Assembly: GCF_900005765.1 (NCBI RefSeq)
Contig: NC_041687.1
Location: forward strand, 1,612,001 to 1,676,000
Direction: 5' to 3'
DNA length: 64,000 nt
DNA from: Plasmodium relictum
Taxonomy: Eukaryota > Apicomplexa > Aconoidasida > Haemosporida > Plasmodiidae
Both the position numbers and the translations under genes were made by a program. Shown here in pieces: positions 1 through 10,743 of the stretch (its first letter is position 1; each line of letters opens with the position of its first letter). The notes beneath the pieces are model-generated. The model had not been told where the DNA came from and made no database searches. It saw only the letters and a program-made list of their open reading frames with translations.

Positions 1-1563
1 AATTTTGTAAACTGGCCCTACATGACCTCGGTAAACAGCTAAAAACTGGCCATTTGTACTTGACCATATTCTAACACTTTTATCAAAAGAAGAAGATGCA
101 ATTAATTTTCCATCAGGTGAAAATTGCACATGAATAACCGGCTTTTGATGACCTACTAATCTTGTAGTTTTATACTGACCATTTTTTAAACAATCAATTA
201 AATATAATGTCCCATCATCAGATCCACTTACCAACTTTTCATTACTCTGATTTTTAAAGAATTTGTTAAATATAATTTTTGACTTTTCAATATGATTTTC
301 AATATGTATTTTGTTTATTATAACATCTAAATTATAAATTCCATTTTTTAATATTCTTTCTGAATTTAAAGATATGCAATTTACCCAGTGACTGTGACCT
401 TTAAAATCATAAAGCAAGGTACCTTCATTCACATTCCATATTTTAATAGTTCTGTCCCTGGAACTACTATAAATTCTGCTATTTTTCTCATTTTTACCTG
501 ACCATAATATGCATGTTATAGTATCTGTATGTCCTGTTAATATTATGTCAACATTATTATTCAGTATATTATTAATTCTTATGCTTCCATCTTTTCCTGC
601 ACTTGCTAGCCTACTTTTTACAAAAAATGCATCCTTTTGATTGTAACTATTAGATGAATCCTTTTTATCATTATATATTTTTTCTTTCTTCTCTTTCTTT
701 ATAGCTTCTTCATTTTTTTCCTTTCCCTCATTAATAACTTCATCAACATGTCCATTGTTATTACTGTTAACAAGTACTTTTCTATTTTCAATTTCTTTAT
801 TCGTTTTATTTTTTTTGTTTTTACTTTTGTTATTATCTTTATTCTCTTCTTTTATTTCACTTATTTTCTTTCTTTTTTTTGCATCAATACTTTTTTTTTT
901 AATATCACTCTCCTTCAATAAGTGGAGAGGTTCAAAGCATAAAGTTGTTACTTCTTTTTTGTGGCCTGTTAATATATTTAATAATTTCCCTGTGTGCGTA
1001 TCATATATACAAATAGTTTGGTCCATTCCCGCTGTGGCTAAAAATTTATTATCAGGAGAAAATAAAACAACTAAAACCCAATTTTTATGATCTTTTAATG
1101 TCGCAATTGGCGTTTGTGTATTTATATCCCATAAACGAACTGTATTATCACCTGATCCTGTAGCTAAGTGAGAACTATTTGGACTAAAAGCCAAACAAAG
1201 AATAGAATTTGTATGACCCGGTAAAGTTGCGCTACAAGTATTTATTTTTTTAACTTTAAAAATATTTAATGGGAAATATTTTATTGATAATATATTTTCA
1301 CTACTTATATTATTATCTTTTATAGCATCGTATAAACTATTTTTTATTGGTAACTTATCATTTATCATAAAAGAGTAATTAATATCTTCTGAATCTTCTT
1401 CAACGAAACCATCATTTTTTTTTTTTAGATCATTTATTAATTCATCTAAATTATCTTTTGTTATACTTAATGGTACATTAATAACAGGCCCTGTGGCTTT
1501 ATTCTCATGATTAACAAATTGGATTAATATTTCCTTTCTTTGAACCTTATTATCAACTTCCAT
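1..1563 (-). CDS. NLE1/Rsa4-type WD40 ribosome assembly protein, 3' end missing
   Basis: Open for 521 codons from an ATG at 1561-1563 to the left window edge, so the C-terminus and stop are outside. Residues ~7-70 form the NLE (ubiquitin-like) domain, including LIQFVNHENKATGPVINVP, followed by the usual LPGHTNSILCLAFSPN entry into the propeller. At least six WD repeats are visible, with blade endings such as NTVRLWD, QTICIYD, RTIKIWN and KSVRIWS; a seventh begins at GHVGPVYKI. A Lys/Asn-rich insertion of roughly 80-100 residues (~210-310) splits the third blade between GHKKEVTTLCFEP and SRLASAGKDG, and a shorter one lies in the fifth. In the family, the NLE domain docks on the AAA ATPase Rea1/Midasin to release assembly factors from pre-60S particles in the nucleus. 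The insertions are typical Plasmodium padding. Identification is firm because NLE domain and propeller occur together. Confidence 0.93.
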   Translation of the reverse strand, partial: MEVDNKVQRKEILIQFVNHENKATGPVINVPLSITKDNLDELINDLKKKNDGFVEEDSEDINYSFMINDKLPIKNSLYDAIKDNNISSENILSIKYFPLNIFKVKKINTCSATLPGHTNSILCLAFSPNSSHLATGSGDNTVRLWDINTQTPIATLKDHKNWVLVVLFSPDNKFLATAGMDQTICIYDTHTGKLLNILTGHKKEVTTLCFEPLHLLKESDIKKKSIDAKKRKKISEIKEENKDNNKSKNKKNKTNKEIENRKVLVNSNNNGHVDEVINEGKEKNEEAIKKEKKEKIYNDKKDSSNSYNQKDAFFVKSRLASAGKDGSIRINNILNNNVDIILTGHTDTITCILWSGKNEKNSRIYSSSRDRTIKIWNVNEGTLLYDFKGHSHWVNCISLNSERILKNGIYNLDVIINKIHIENHIEKSKIIFNKFFKNQSNEKLVSGSDDGTLYLIDCLKNGQYKTTRLVGHQKPVIHVQFSPDGKLIASSSFDKSVRIWSSTNGQFLAVYRGHVGPVYKI

Positions 1564-2494
1564 TTTTTTTTCTTAAATTTAACAAAAAAAAAAAAAAAAG
1601 CTAAAAGAGAAATGATCAATTAAAATAAAATGATTAAGTTTAATTAGTTTTCTATGTATTCATTTTTTGATAAATTGAATTTTGCTTTTGTATTGTTCCT
1701 ATATATAATGTTTTATAAAGTTTTTTATAGCATTTTTTTATTTAAATTTTAATTTAAAAAAAACAAAACAATGCTATTATATGTTACTTAACATGAAAGA
1801 AGAAAAAAAAAAAATTTCTCTAAAGAAATTAAAATTTTTAAAACATAATGAAACGTAATGTTTATATTTCGTTTTTAAATTGGCATATTTCATTTTATTT
1901 TTGTGTTTTCATTGATTCTTTTTATTTATATTTCTCAATTTAATTTTTATTATTTTGAAACTACTGTAGGAGATTTTACGAAACAAATAAAAAAATATAT
2001 TAAATATAATTGAAATATACAGATTTTTTTTCTTTTTTCAGTAGATTGTGATGTATTAAATTTTTACAACATTTATAATAAAAAGTTTGAAACTACAATA
2101 CTTTTAAACATATAAAATTAATGATATCAAATATCTTAAAATTTTATATCTAAACAGCATATTGCAATTAACATTACATTTTTAATAATATACATATATA
2201 TTTATATATGTATTTAAGTTTTAAATTATTTAAAGGGGAGGAAAATAATAAAAAATAGGAATTTACATAAAAAAAATGTTTATGATTTTTAATTAATTTT
2301 TTTCAAATATAAAAAAATTTGGCATTTTAAAAATAACAGAATAAAAAACATTTATAAAAACATTTCACAAAAATTATCAAAAGTAAAGCCACTTTAAATA
2401 TATTTCAAAAAAATATTTTATTACTCGGTTTTTATTAAAACTACAAATAAATAAATAAAATAAAATTTAATAGGAAATTTTTAATAAAATATAA
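1564..2494. other. Intergenic region upstream of the NLE1 gene
   Basis: About 930 bp of A/T-rich DNA between the start of the NLE1 gene and the stop of the PH-like gene, both on the minus strand. It should hold the NLE1 promoter and 5' leader and the 3' UTR of the PH-like gene. A poly-T/A tract directly precedes the NLE1 ATG. I see no coding segment or RNA gene. Confidence 0.6.
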
Positions 2495-3677
2495 TTATAT
2501 ATATATTGTCATCATTTTGTTACCATCAGGGATATCATTAAGATCCTCTTGTATATTAATGGAAACTCCATCAAAATTATTGTTCATATTCTAAAAATAA
2601 AATCATATTATTATTGCAACAATATTTAAAGAAAAGAAAAAAAAAAAAAAAATAGATGTATTATCACATATTTTTATAAATTTTTATTTTTTTAAATTAC
2701 ATTATATTGATCATCTTCAATTGTTTTATTATCATCTTCATGCCTCATTTCCCCTTGATTAAGGCAAAGTATTTGTTTTGTTAGAAAAAACCACTTAAAA
2801 AAAAAAATAAAGATTTTTTTTTTTTATAATAAAAAATATATATAGAAAACATATTTTTGTTGCATATATATATGTTTATATTTCCACTTTTCTAAATATG
2901 TTTTTTACCCAATTATTTATACACTCTTCTGTATTACAACTATACAAATAAAAATCATATATAAACATATAAGTATAGAAAATTTGTTTTATATATAAAA
3001 AAGTTAAAAGGTCTTTAAATATTTCTATTCTAACCAAAGAACTATTGAATCTTTGTTAACTATAAAAAAATTATACAAAATAAGATTTATAAAAAATATT
3101 ATTTTTTATTAAATATATAATTTATTAATTTAATAAAAAATCCATGAAATAAATATGTAATTTAACAAATTAATTAGATGTAAGTATATATATATATAAT
3201 AAGAAAATATTTATTCTCTTTCTTTTCAACTTTTTTTATTCCTTTAAATTTATTTCAACATACTAATATTAATTGTCAAACATTCCGAATTTGTTGAAAA
3301 AATTATTAGTGGAGTTATAACTTCTCTTAAATCAATGTTTTCAAAGAGTCTTGATCCTCTATGAAGAATATCATCATGTATAAGCATGAATATGCACGTA
3401 TATATATATTATGTTATATACCTATATAATTCCAAAGTATTATCCTTTAGAACAGCTGATACATTAAAAAATTCATTTTTATCCTATTATAAAATAGAAA
3501 TTTTTTTACAAAATCTATGAAAAATAAGTGTAAATATTTAATATATATCACTTTTTTTTGATGATATTTTAAAATTCCTCTATGATAGCTATTACAGAAG
3601 TTTAAATCATTTTTTGATGAACAAATAGCACATGTCGAAATTAAAAAGATAAACAGGAAAAATATTAAAAGTTTCAT
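2495..3677 (-). CDS. Small secretory PH-domain-like protein, seven exons
   Basis: Assembled from exon phases: 3552-3677, 3422-3483, 3264-3358, 3035-3059, 2909-2939, 2701-2793 and 2495-2590. This gives 528 coding nt and 175 aa; every junction is GT-AG and keeps frame. The ATG at 3675-3677 starts a clear signal peptide (KLLIFFLFIFLISTCAICSS). The mature part reads like a pleckstrin-homology fold: an opening RGILKYHQKK, strand FFNVSAVLKDNTLELYR, then IDLREV, a strand SIVLCCNTEEC, and the closing helix CINNWWFFLTKQI with the invariant-type Trp. An acidic tail follows. PH domains normally work in the cytosol on phosphoinositides, so a signal peptide implies a lumenal, exported or vacuolar site (inference). 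Exon 4 is only 25 nt and exon 5 only 31 nt. The gene model is well supported by phase; the PH assignment is by pattern only. Confidence 0.72.
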
Positions 3678-4121
3678 TTTTTTATATTTCAAAAGAAGTA
3701 CAAATAATTAGAACAAGGAATTATGTAATAAAAAAGAAATTCTTTTGAATTCGTGTTTTAATTATTTTTAGACAAATTACCAATATAGACTTTTCTGTAT
3801 TTTTATTTATAGTATTTTTCTTCTGTTGCATTAAATATGATATTTTTAAACTCTTTTTTGTTTTTGAAAATATATAAAAATTTACTTTTTATAAGAATTT
3901 TTTTTTTTATTAATATAAAATGTATATACACTTTTCTTTTTATGTAATTTTAATAAAAATATATTTTTATAGCGGCCAAAATTTATATACGTAATTGAAT
4001 GGATACATTACAAAAAAAAAAAAAAAAAAAAGAGATTTTTAATTATAAAAGTACAAATAAAGAAAAAAACTTAAAAAAAAAATTAAAATTAAAAAAACAT
4101 CAAAACTTTATTTTTATAAAT
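3678..4121. other. Intergenic spacer with promoter of the PH-like gene
   Basis: About 440 bp of A/T-rich sequence between two minus-strand genes. It carries the 5' leader of the PH-like gene and the 3' end of the next. Poly-A and poly-T runs near 3899-3910 and 4010-4030 flank a short GC-richer spot (gcggcc, near 3973). Nothing coding was found. Confidence 0.5.
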
Positions 4122-4700
4122 TCATAGATAACCAAAAATTACAATAAATGTAATTACCAAGATTAATATAGTAATATTACAAATCACCTGAAATGTAGTG
4201 CACACGAGGTATTGCCTAAGATTCCTAAAAAAAAATATATATATATATATATAACATATATCGAAAAAAGATTAAAAAATAAAAAAAAAATTCTTATTTT
4301 GTTACGTATTTAAAAAAAAATTTCTTATTCTTTGTGCATAGGTTATGTTTGCTCCATTATCTATTAAATTATCTGTTGTATTATTTTCTAAATAAGAATT
4401 TGGTGTCTCTATTAATCTCTCAGTATAATTATCCAATGTATATGAATTGTTAATACTTCTGTTATTTCTACCTTGTAAATTATTTATTTCATAATAATAT
4501 TGTTTAGAATATTCTTTATCCTTTTCTATTTGCAATTGCTTATAAATTTCTTCATTTTTAATTATTTCTTTTGTATATTCTTCATCTTTTAGTTCTTCAT
4601 TTAATTTATTTTCCTTTAATATCCTTTCTTCATAATTTTTTTTATGAATTTTTTTATATTCTTCTAAAGCGTCTTCATCTAATAGTTTTTCTTTCATCAT
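4122..4700 (-). CDS. Small tail-anchored membrane protein, two exons
   Basis: Exon 1 is 4306-4700 (ATG at 4698-4700) and exon 2 is 4122-4224, joined across an 81-bp GT-AG intron in phase 2; the product is 165 aa. Residues ~1-75 are highly charged and probably helical or coiled coil (Lys/Glu-rich, e.g. KEIIKNEEIYKQLQIEKDKE). An Asn/Thr-rich linker follows. The second exon supplies NLRQYLVCTTFQ and then one hydrophobic helix, VICNITILILVITFIVIFGY, ending almost at the stop. That is the layout of a tail-anchored protein with a cytosolic N-terminus. Without the second exon the reading frame would stop at 4302 and the membrane anchor would be missed. I do not recognise the family; SNARE-like or small regulatory membrane proteins are possible but unproven. 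Confidence 0.7.
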
Positions 4701-6012
4701 TTAATATAATATATAAATAACATATATATTTTTTAAATTATGTTTTTTTATGAAATAAAAAAATATATCATTAGAGTTTACTTTTATAAAATTTACGAAC
4801 ACAATTTAAATATTTCAAATATTAGAATTTATTATTGTTTTTTTTATAATTTTTATCTTTTTCTATATTATTTCTTTTATTTTTTTTAAGATTTAGAATA
4901 GCAATAAAAAACAAATGAATTCCCGACAACATTAAAATTAGATGATGATAAGTTTTATTTTACTTATGAAAACGTTTAAATATTTTTTGTTTTTCAGAAA
5001 AATTTAATAATAAATTATAAATTTACTACAATGAAATAATTAAAATAATTAATGAAAAAAAAAAAAAAATTACAAAATAGAACGAAAACAAAAACCTTTA
5101 TATATATATATATGAGTAGCCAAGAAAAAAAATGGTTATTGCTCTTCCTCAAATATTATAAACATATGTTAAAAAAATTTAATATTAATAAATAAAATAT
5201 TTACTATAATTGTTTTTATAAAATCTATTCTATAATTTTTTTTTTTTCCATTACATATAAATTTTACACATTTAAACTTTTATATATATGCCTATATGTA
5301 TAATATCTTTAAAAATGAAATTATAAAATGTACCAAAAATTTTTTTTTTCTTTAACTATAAAATTTTTTCTAATTTCTATTTTAAGTATTTTTAACAAAA
5401 AAAAAAAAAAAAAAATATAACTTTTCAGAAATCAATTTGTTTATTAATGAAAAAAAAAAAAATCAAGAACCATAAGAGTCAAAATAAAAGTGGGAAAAAT
5501 AAAAAGGAGAAAATTTAGTACAGTAACATAATTAAAAAAAATTTTGAAACATAATAAACAAAATAAAAAGCCAAAATAGTATAGTAACAAAAAAAATTAT
5601 AAGAACTAAAAAGAAAAAAAACAAAATGGAAAAATAGAAACTAGAAAAATTTTAAGGAATTAATAAAAAAAAAAAAAAGATATACTTTTAAGATAAAATG
5701 TATATAATACCAAAGTATATCTTAAATGTATATAATATATATATAAAACATATATTGATATATTAACTTTAAAATGTTTTCAAATAAATACATTTTTTGT
5801 ATAAAATAATGTTTTTTAAAAATGTAAAGAAAAAAATTATATATTATTATTAACAGAATATAATAAAATAAAAAATAATATTTTATAGAATTCTTATGAC
5901 CTTGAGGAGACAAAATGAACCAAAGAATGAAATATATTAGACTTTAATAATTTTTTTCAAATTATTTTAAACTTTCTTATCATTTTTTTATATTTATTGG
6001 TTATTCTGAATC
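4701..6012. other. Intergenic region upstream of the tail-anchored gene
   Basis: About 1.3 kb of A/T-rich DNA with homopolymer runs (for example near 5055, 5400 and 5450). The expected content is the promoter of the minus-strand gene starting at 4700 and the 3' UTR of the gene ending at 6013. A short GC-richer patch lies at about 5893-5925. No supported coding exon was found. Confidence 0.5.
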
Positions 6013-6840
6013 TTATGCATTTTTTCTTTTAAGCATTCTACCATATCTAAAAGAACATTAAAAATAAAAAAAAAGAAATTAGGATAGTTTAATAATTAAA
6101 CACAAATTACGTGTTAGAAAAAAAAGAAGAAGAAGCAATTATTACCTACTAACAAGTGGCTCATCAATCACACCATTTTTAAGAGTATTTTTTTTGTTTC
6201 CATTTTTTTTTCCTCTAGTCTTTTTTTTTTCATTTAATATTGCTTTTTCTTTTTCTTTTTCTTTTAAATTTAATTCACTAACAGTTAAGTCAATGTAGGC
6301 AATACTATCGCTGTATAATGAATTAGAAATAGGAATTTCTTTTAATATTTTACTTTCTCTTTTTTTTTTCTCAAATTTTTTTTCGTTATAAATAATTTCT
6401 TCACTTTTATCTTTAGTGGCATCTTTTTTTATTTTCGCTACATGTTCATGATCTCTCTTTTCGTTAATTTTATTTTCATTAGCTTTTCCTTGATTTTTTT
6501 TTTTTTCTGTTATTTTTCTACTAGATGATTTTTGATTTCTTTCTCTATATTGATATGCACGGATAGATGATACATTTTTACTAACTTTTTTTTTATTTTT
6601 CGTTATATGGTTAATTATTAAAAAACATACAGATAAAAAAAAAAGTAAATAAAAAATTACAACATAAATCAACTTTATAGGGTCTTTTCTTAAGTTATAT
6701 AATTCACTTCTAAAATTTTCAAAATAATTAAAAATTATTTCCATTCCAATATTCATTTTTTCATAAAAGAAAAAAATAAAATTTTTGATAAAATTAAATA
6801 TCAATTGACACTGATATTTAATTTTAGTACTATTTCCCAT
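6013..6840 (-). CDS. Single-pass membrane protein with basic C-terminal region, two exons
   Basis: Exon 1 is 6146-6840 (ATG at 6838-6840) and exon 2 is 6013-6046, joined across a 99-bp GT-AG intron in phase 2; the product is about 242 aa. A weakly hydrophobic segment occupies residues ~11-28, and a strong transmembrane helix (IYVVIFYLLFFLSVCFLIIN) lies at ~58-78. The rest is a long Lys/Glu-rich tail, with an island near residues 165-190 containing ISNSLYSDSIAYIDLTVSE that looks less like low-complexity filler. The short second exon adds YGRMLKRKNA. The layout suggests a protein anchored near its N-terminus with a charged cytosolic domain (inference). No family was recognised. The second exon is short and depends on one predicted acceptor, so the exact C-terminus is less sure than the rest. 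Confidence 0.72.
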
Positions 6841-7201
6841 TTTTAGAAAAATTAAAAATTCTAATGAAAAAAGTTAACTAAAAAAATAAAATAAAAATAT
6901 AATATTTTATACAAATAATAATAATGCATATATTTTTAAATTAAAAATATAATAAAATGACAAGAAAAAAAATTTCCTATTATTATATATATTCAATGTG
7001 TAACTTTTTTTTTCTTATTATATGAATATATATATATGTAGATATAAAGAAAAAAAATTGCTTATTTCCATCTTAATTACACAATTATTTTCAAAAATAC
7101 ATTGAAAAAAAAAAAAAAAAAAAAGAAAAATAATAAAAAGTAAAAAAAAGAAATTATAATATGGTGTATCTATCAATTTAAAATATTAATATATTATATA
7201 T

Positions 7202-7246
<45 letters not shown>

Positions 7247-8531
7247 GTAATATATAATATATATACATATATATAACATATATTTATAAATTTTAGTATA
7301 AATAAAAATTCTAAATACTTTCTTTTGAAAGTTTTTTATGTGATTTTTTTTTTTTTGTTTTGCATATAGAGGTGCATTTTTTTTTTTCTTTTTTTGTGTA
7401 AAAAAAAAAAAGTGATTATATATTTTTTATATCAAAAAGAAAATTTGATGCATTTTTTTAAAAAAACAACCGAAAAAAGCAGCATTTATTTTATAAGAAA
7501 TAAAATAATATAAATAATATTTGAGCAACAAAAAACAGTAAAATATATATTTATATATAGAACAAAATAGACTAAAACAGAACAAATAAAAATATATATA
7601 TATATATATATATATGCATATTGTTGTATATTAAAGATTTAAAAAATAATAAAATAATTTATTTAAAAAAAAAAAATATTATACATTTGAAAATTTTTTT
7701 TAAATAATTTTGAGATTATTCTCAGTTTTAATTATTTAAAATTTTCTATATAATAAATTTTTATATACATTCGTAAAAATTTAAAAATTGCTAATTTTAA
7801 AAAATAGAAAGATAATTTCACAAGTATATAATTAAAATTAACTTTTATTATTATATATGTATTTTATTTTATTTTTAATTTTTTTTAGTTTTTATTATAT
7901 ATCTCTGTTTTATTACCATTTCACATTTTTTAATAAATATAATCATTATTTATACTCTTACAAAATCAAAATTTTTAAAAAGTAAATTTTTTCGATTAAA
8001 AAAAAGGATACATATAATTTATAAAAATGGAAAATATATGAATTACATATATATAGATAAATTTAATATACTACAAATTAACAAGGAAACATATATATAT
8101 AATATTTTAAAATAAATGCGAAAAGAAAAATTTTATGCACTTATTCAAATTAAGAAAATGTAAAAATATATTTTTCTTTTTTCATATTTTAAAAGTTATA
8201 TAATGGTGTTATTATTATTTTATTAATCTTAATAAGTACTTATTACATTAAGTCTCAATAATTTTAATTTATAATTTTTTGAGTTATGTTAATTCTTTAC
8301 TCTTTATTAAATAATATTAAGTCTTATTTAAAATTTATAATGTAGCTAAAAAAAAATTAGGATATTTTTTTTTTTTACGATATATTATTCGAAGGAAAAA
8401 GAAAAAAAAAAAACTCAAAGAAAAATAAGACATAAAAAAAAAAAAAAAAGAATTAAAATTTTAAATATTTCTTTTTATTGAAAATAATTATAAATTTAAT
8501 ATATTTAATATACTTTTAATAAATAAAAAGG
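6841..8531. other. Divergent intergenic region with (TA)n tract
   Basis: A 1.7-kb A/T-rich spacer lies between two divergently read genes (starts at 6840 minus and 8532 plus), so it should hold both promoters. A nearly pure TA dinucleotide tract spans about 7190-7270, and others lie near 7590. GTGCA-type motifs, the core of several Plasmodium ApiAP2 sites, occur near 7371 (plus) and 8135 (minus). No coding exon was seen. Confidence 0.5.
7190..7270. repeat. TA dinucleotide microsatellite
   Basis: Near-perfect alternating TA over roughly 80 bp in the divergent promoter region. Such tracts are common in Plasmodium intergenic DNA and are length-polymorphic. Confidence 0.85.
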
Positions 8532-9431
8532 ATGAAAACGTTAAGTAAAAATAGTATTAATGAAAATATTATAAAGTTTAGTAATGAAAGAAATTATAAC
8601 AATGAAAATGTGAAACTATTAAATAATGAGAATAAAAATGAGTTGAGTAATAATGATAATAATAATAATAGTAATGATAATTATGATAAAATAAACAATT
8701 TTTTATTTCATGTAAAAAATGGACTAACACAATTAGAAAAAACATTAAGCGGTGAAGGATATGCTTTCAGTAATTTAATTTGTAAAAATAAAAATATAGA
8801 TAATATACCAAAAGAAATTGAAAAATATAAGCATTTGAAATATATAAATATGTCAAATAATAAAATTAGTGATATAAAAAATTTATGTCTATTACCTAAT
8901 ATAATTTTTCTAGATATATCTTTTAATTTAATTGAAAATTTAAAAGGTTTTAAAAAAAAATGCTTAGAAAATTGTATATATATCAATATTTCTCATAATC
9001 TAATAAAAAATATAGAAAAAGTAAATTTGAAAAGCATAATCGAATTTGATTTATCGTATAATAATATAAACAATTTGAATATTTATTTTTCCAATACAAT
9101 AAAAAAGTTAAATCTTTCAAATAATTGTATTAAAAATTTAAATTTTAAAAACAAATTAACTAATTTAGAACTTTTAGACTTATCATCTAATCCTCTTGAA
9201 AATTTAGATTTTTATGAAATCACACCAAATTTAAATTTTTTAAAAATAAATAATATTTCTACATTACCAAAAGATCAATTAAAAAGTTTAAATAATTTTA
9301 AATTTTTAGAATATTTAGATATGGATAATTATTTTTATTTTAAAGATATATCCTACAAAGAAATCAAAAAAATTATTCTATCTAATACAAAAGATATTAA
9401 TTTATTAAAGTTTAATGGGAAAAGAATATAG
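8532..9431 (+). CDS. Leucine-rich-repeat protein, LRRC23-like
   Basis: Single-exon frame of 299 aa with an ATG at 8532. Residues 1-55 are an Asn-rich leader. From ~60 a capping stretch (FLFHVKNGLTQLEKTLSGE) leads into about seven leucine-rich repeats at residues ~78-240, for example HLKYINMSNNKISDIKNL, IIFLDISFNLIENLKG, IIEFDLSYNNINNL and LELLDLSSNPLENLD. The C-terminal part has one more repeat-like unit (FKFLEYLDMDN) and ends with NLLKFNGKRI. The repeat type (LxxLxLSxNxI, about 22 residues) is that of SDS22/LRRC23-like proteins. LRRC23 sits in the radial spoke of axonemes, which in Plasmodium would mean the male gamete; that link is inference from overall pattern. LRR proteins bind partners through the concave face and are otherwise not predictable. 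Confidence 0.85.
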   Translation: MKTLSKNSINENIIKFSNERNYNNENVKLLNNENKNELSNNDNNNNSNDNYDKINNFLFHVKNGLTQLEKTLSGEGYAFSNLICKNKNIDNIPKEIEKYKHLKYINMSNNKISDIKNLCLLPNIIFLDISFNLIENLKGFKKKCLENCIYINISHNLIKNIEKVNLKSIIEFDLSYNNINNLNIYFSNTIKKLNLSNNCIKNLNFKNKLTNLELLDLSSNPLENLDFYEITPNLNFLKINNISTLPKDQLKSLNNFKFLEYLDMDNYFYFKDISYKEIKKIILSNTKDINLLKFNGKRI

Positions 9432-10091
9432 TATAAAATATGAGAGATATGAAATCTAAAAGAAGAAAATTAAAAGTAGAAAGGCATATACCTTTACAAG
9501 TTTTTATTTTTGTAAAATATACATAAAATGAAGCTACTTTTTCCTTCATTTTTCTTTTTTTTTTTTTTTTTTCTTTTTCATTAGTATAATAAATATATTT
9601 TTTTTCTATATAACAAACAATTCTTAATTCACTAAAAGAAAATTTTTATTAAATCATTAATTTTAATTAAATTAATGAAAAAAAAAAAAAAAAGTTATTT
9701 TCATATATACTTAGAAACATTCCTTATATATATTATAAAAAGAAATGATAATTTTTTTTTCTAAATACAACTAAAATGAATTTTAAAAGATATAAATACA
9801 AGTGTAAGTAGAGCTTCTTCTCATTCCTTATAAATTTAATAAAAAGAATAAGAAAATATTCCTATTATTTTATAGTTTCATTCTATTCTTTTTAAGAGCA
9901 ATAAATACAAACATTTATATTTATAGAATAAAAACAAAGGTAAAACATAAACAAAAAGATATTGAGAGATTTAGATTAATTAAACACAAAATACAAAATA
10001 ATGTTAGTAAATTTTATTATTCTAAAGTAATTAAATAACTTTTATAGATGTAATAATAATAATATATAAAAGGAATTTGAATAATTCTAAT

Positions 10092-10130
10092 TAACAGCGC
10101 CCTTGCATGGAAATCAGTGCAACTATAGAA
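10092..10130. other. GC-richer island with small hairpin
   Basis: This stretch is close to half G/C in surroundings of about 10% G/C. It contains the perfect inverted repeat TTGCA / TGCAA around a 10-nt loop. GC islands in AT-rich Plasmodium spacers sometimes mark structured RNAs. No snRNA, snoRNA or tRNA consensus was recognised, so this is only a candidate. Confidence 0.25.
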
Positions 10131-10648
10131 GATAATTTGAACATAATCATTTTTTTTTATTTTCCATATTATATGCAAATAATAAAAAATTTTATTGTTA
10201 AGAAATAAAAATAAATAATTTGAAATTTTTTATTATATATAAAAATATTATCCATATTAAAAAGTTCTTAAATGAATGATATATTTGAAACGTGTTTGGT
10301 ATTATAAATATATAATTATCTTTAGGGAAAAATATGATGAAAATTTAATATTATTCAAATTTATCTTTTTATTTCTTTTTTTTTAAAAATTTCTATAAAA
10401 ATATTTTAACAAAAATCTTATAATTTTTTTTTCTCTTAAATAACTCTTCATCTTTAATATTTAAAAGTAAAAACATAATTTATTTTTTTAAATATGAAAA
10501 TATTATATTAAGAAAAATTGATTTATTATATTAGCCCAAAGGGATAAAATATTTTCTCTTTTGATATTTTATTTTTCCTTTAAATTATTTTAAAATTCTT
10601 ATTTTTTTTTATATTTTTAAAATTTTTAAAAATATATTTTGTTTTTTT

Positions 10649-10650
<2 letters not shown>

Positions 10651-10684
<34 letters not shown>

Positions 10685-10743
10685 GTTGTTTATCTAGACT
10701 ATATTTTTCACTCAACGCAGCGACAACGAAAAAAAAAAAAAAA
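10651..10743. other. T32 tract, GC-rich core and A15 tract able to fold as one hairpin
   Basis: A run of 32 T (10651-10682) is followed by CGTTGT (10684-10689), a GC-richer loop, ACAACG (10723-10728) and 15 A (10729-10743). CGTTGT and ACAACG are exact complements, and the T and A runs extend the stem with one bulged base. Function is unknown; it could be a structured RNA or merely slippage-prone DNA. Confidence 0.35.

Noticed and set aside
755-1090. 111-codon plus-strand Leu/Phe-rich frame
   Set aside because: It lies antisense to the Lys/Asn-rich insertion of the NLE1 gene and is its shadow.
3678-3692. Upstream start for the PH-like protein (KYKK extension)
   Set aside because: The codon at 3690-3692 is TTG; the first ATG is at 3675-3677 and begins the signal peptide directly.
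5722-5913. 63-codon minus-strand frame with a short GC-richer start
   Set aside because: The first codon is TTG, not ATG, and the product is low-complexity Ile/Tyr/Phe sequence in a 3' flank.
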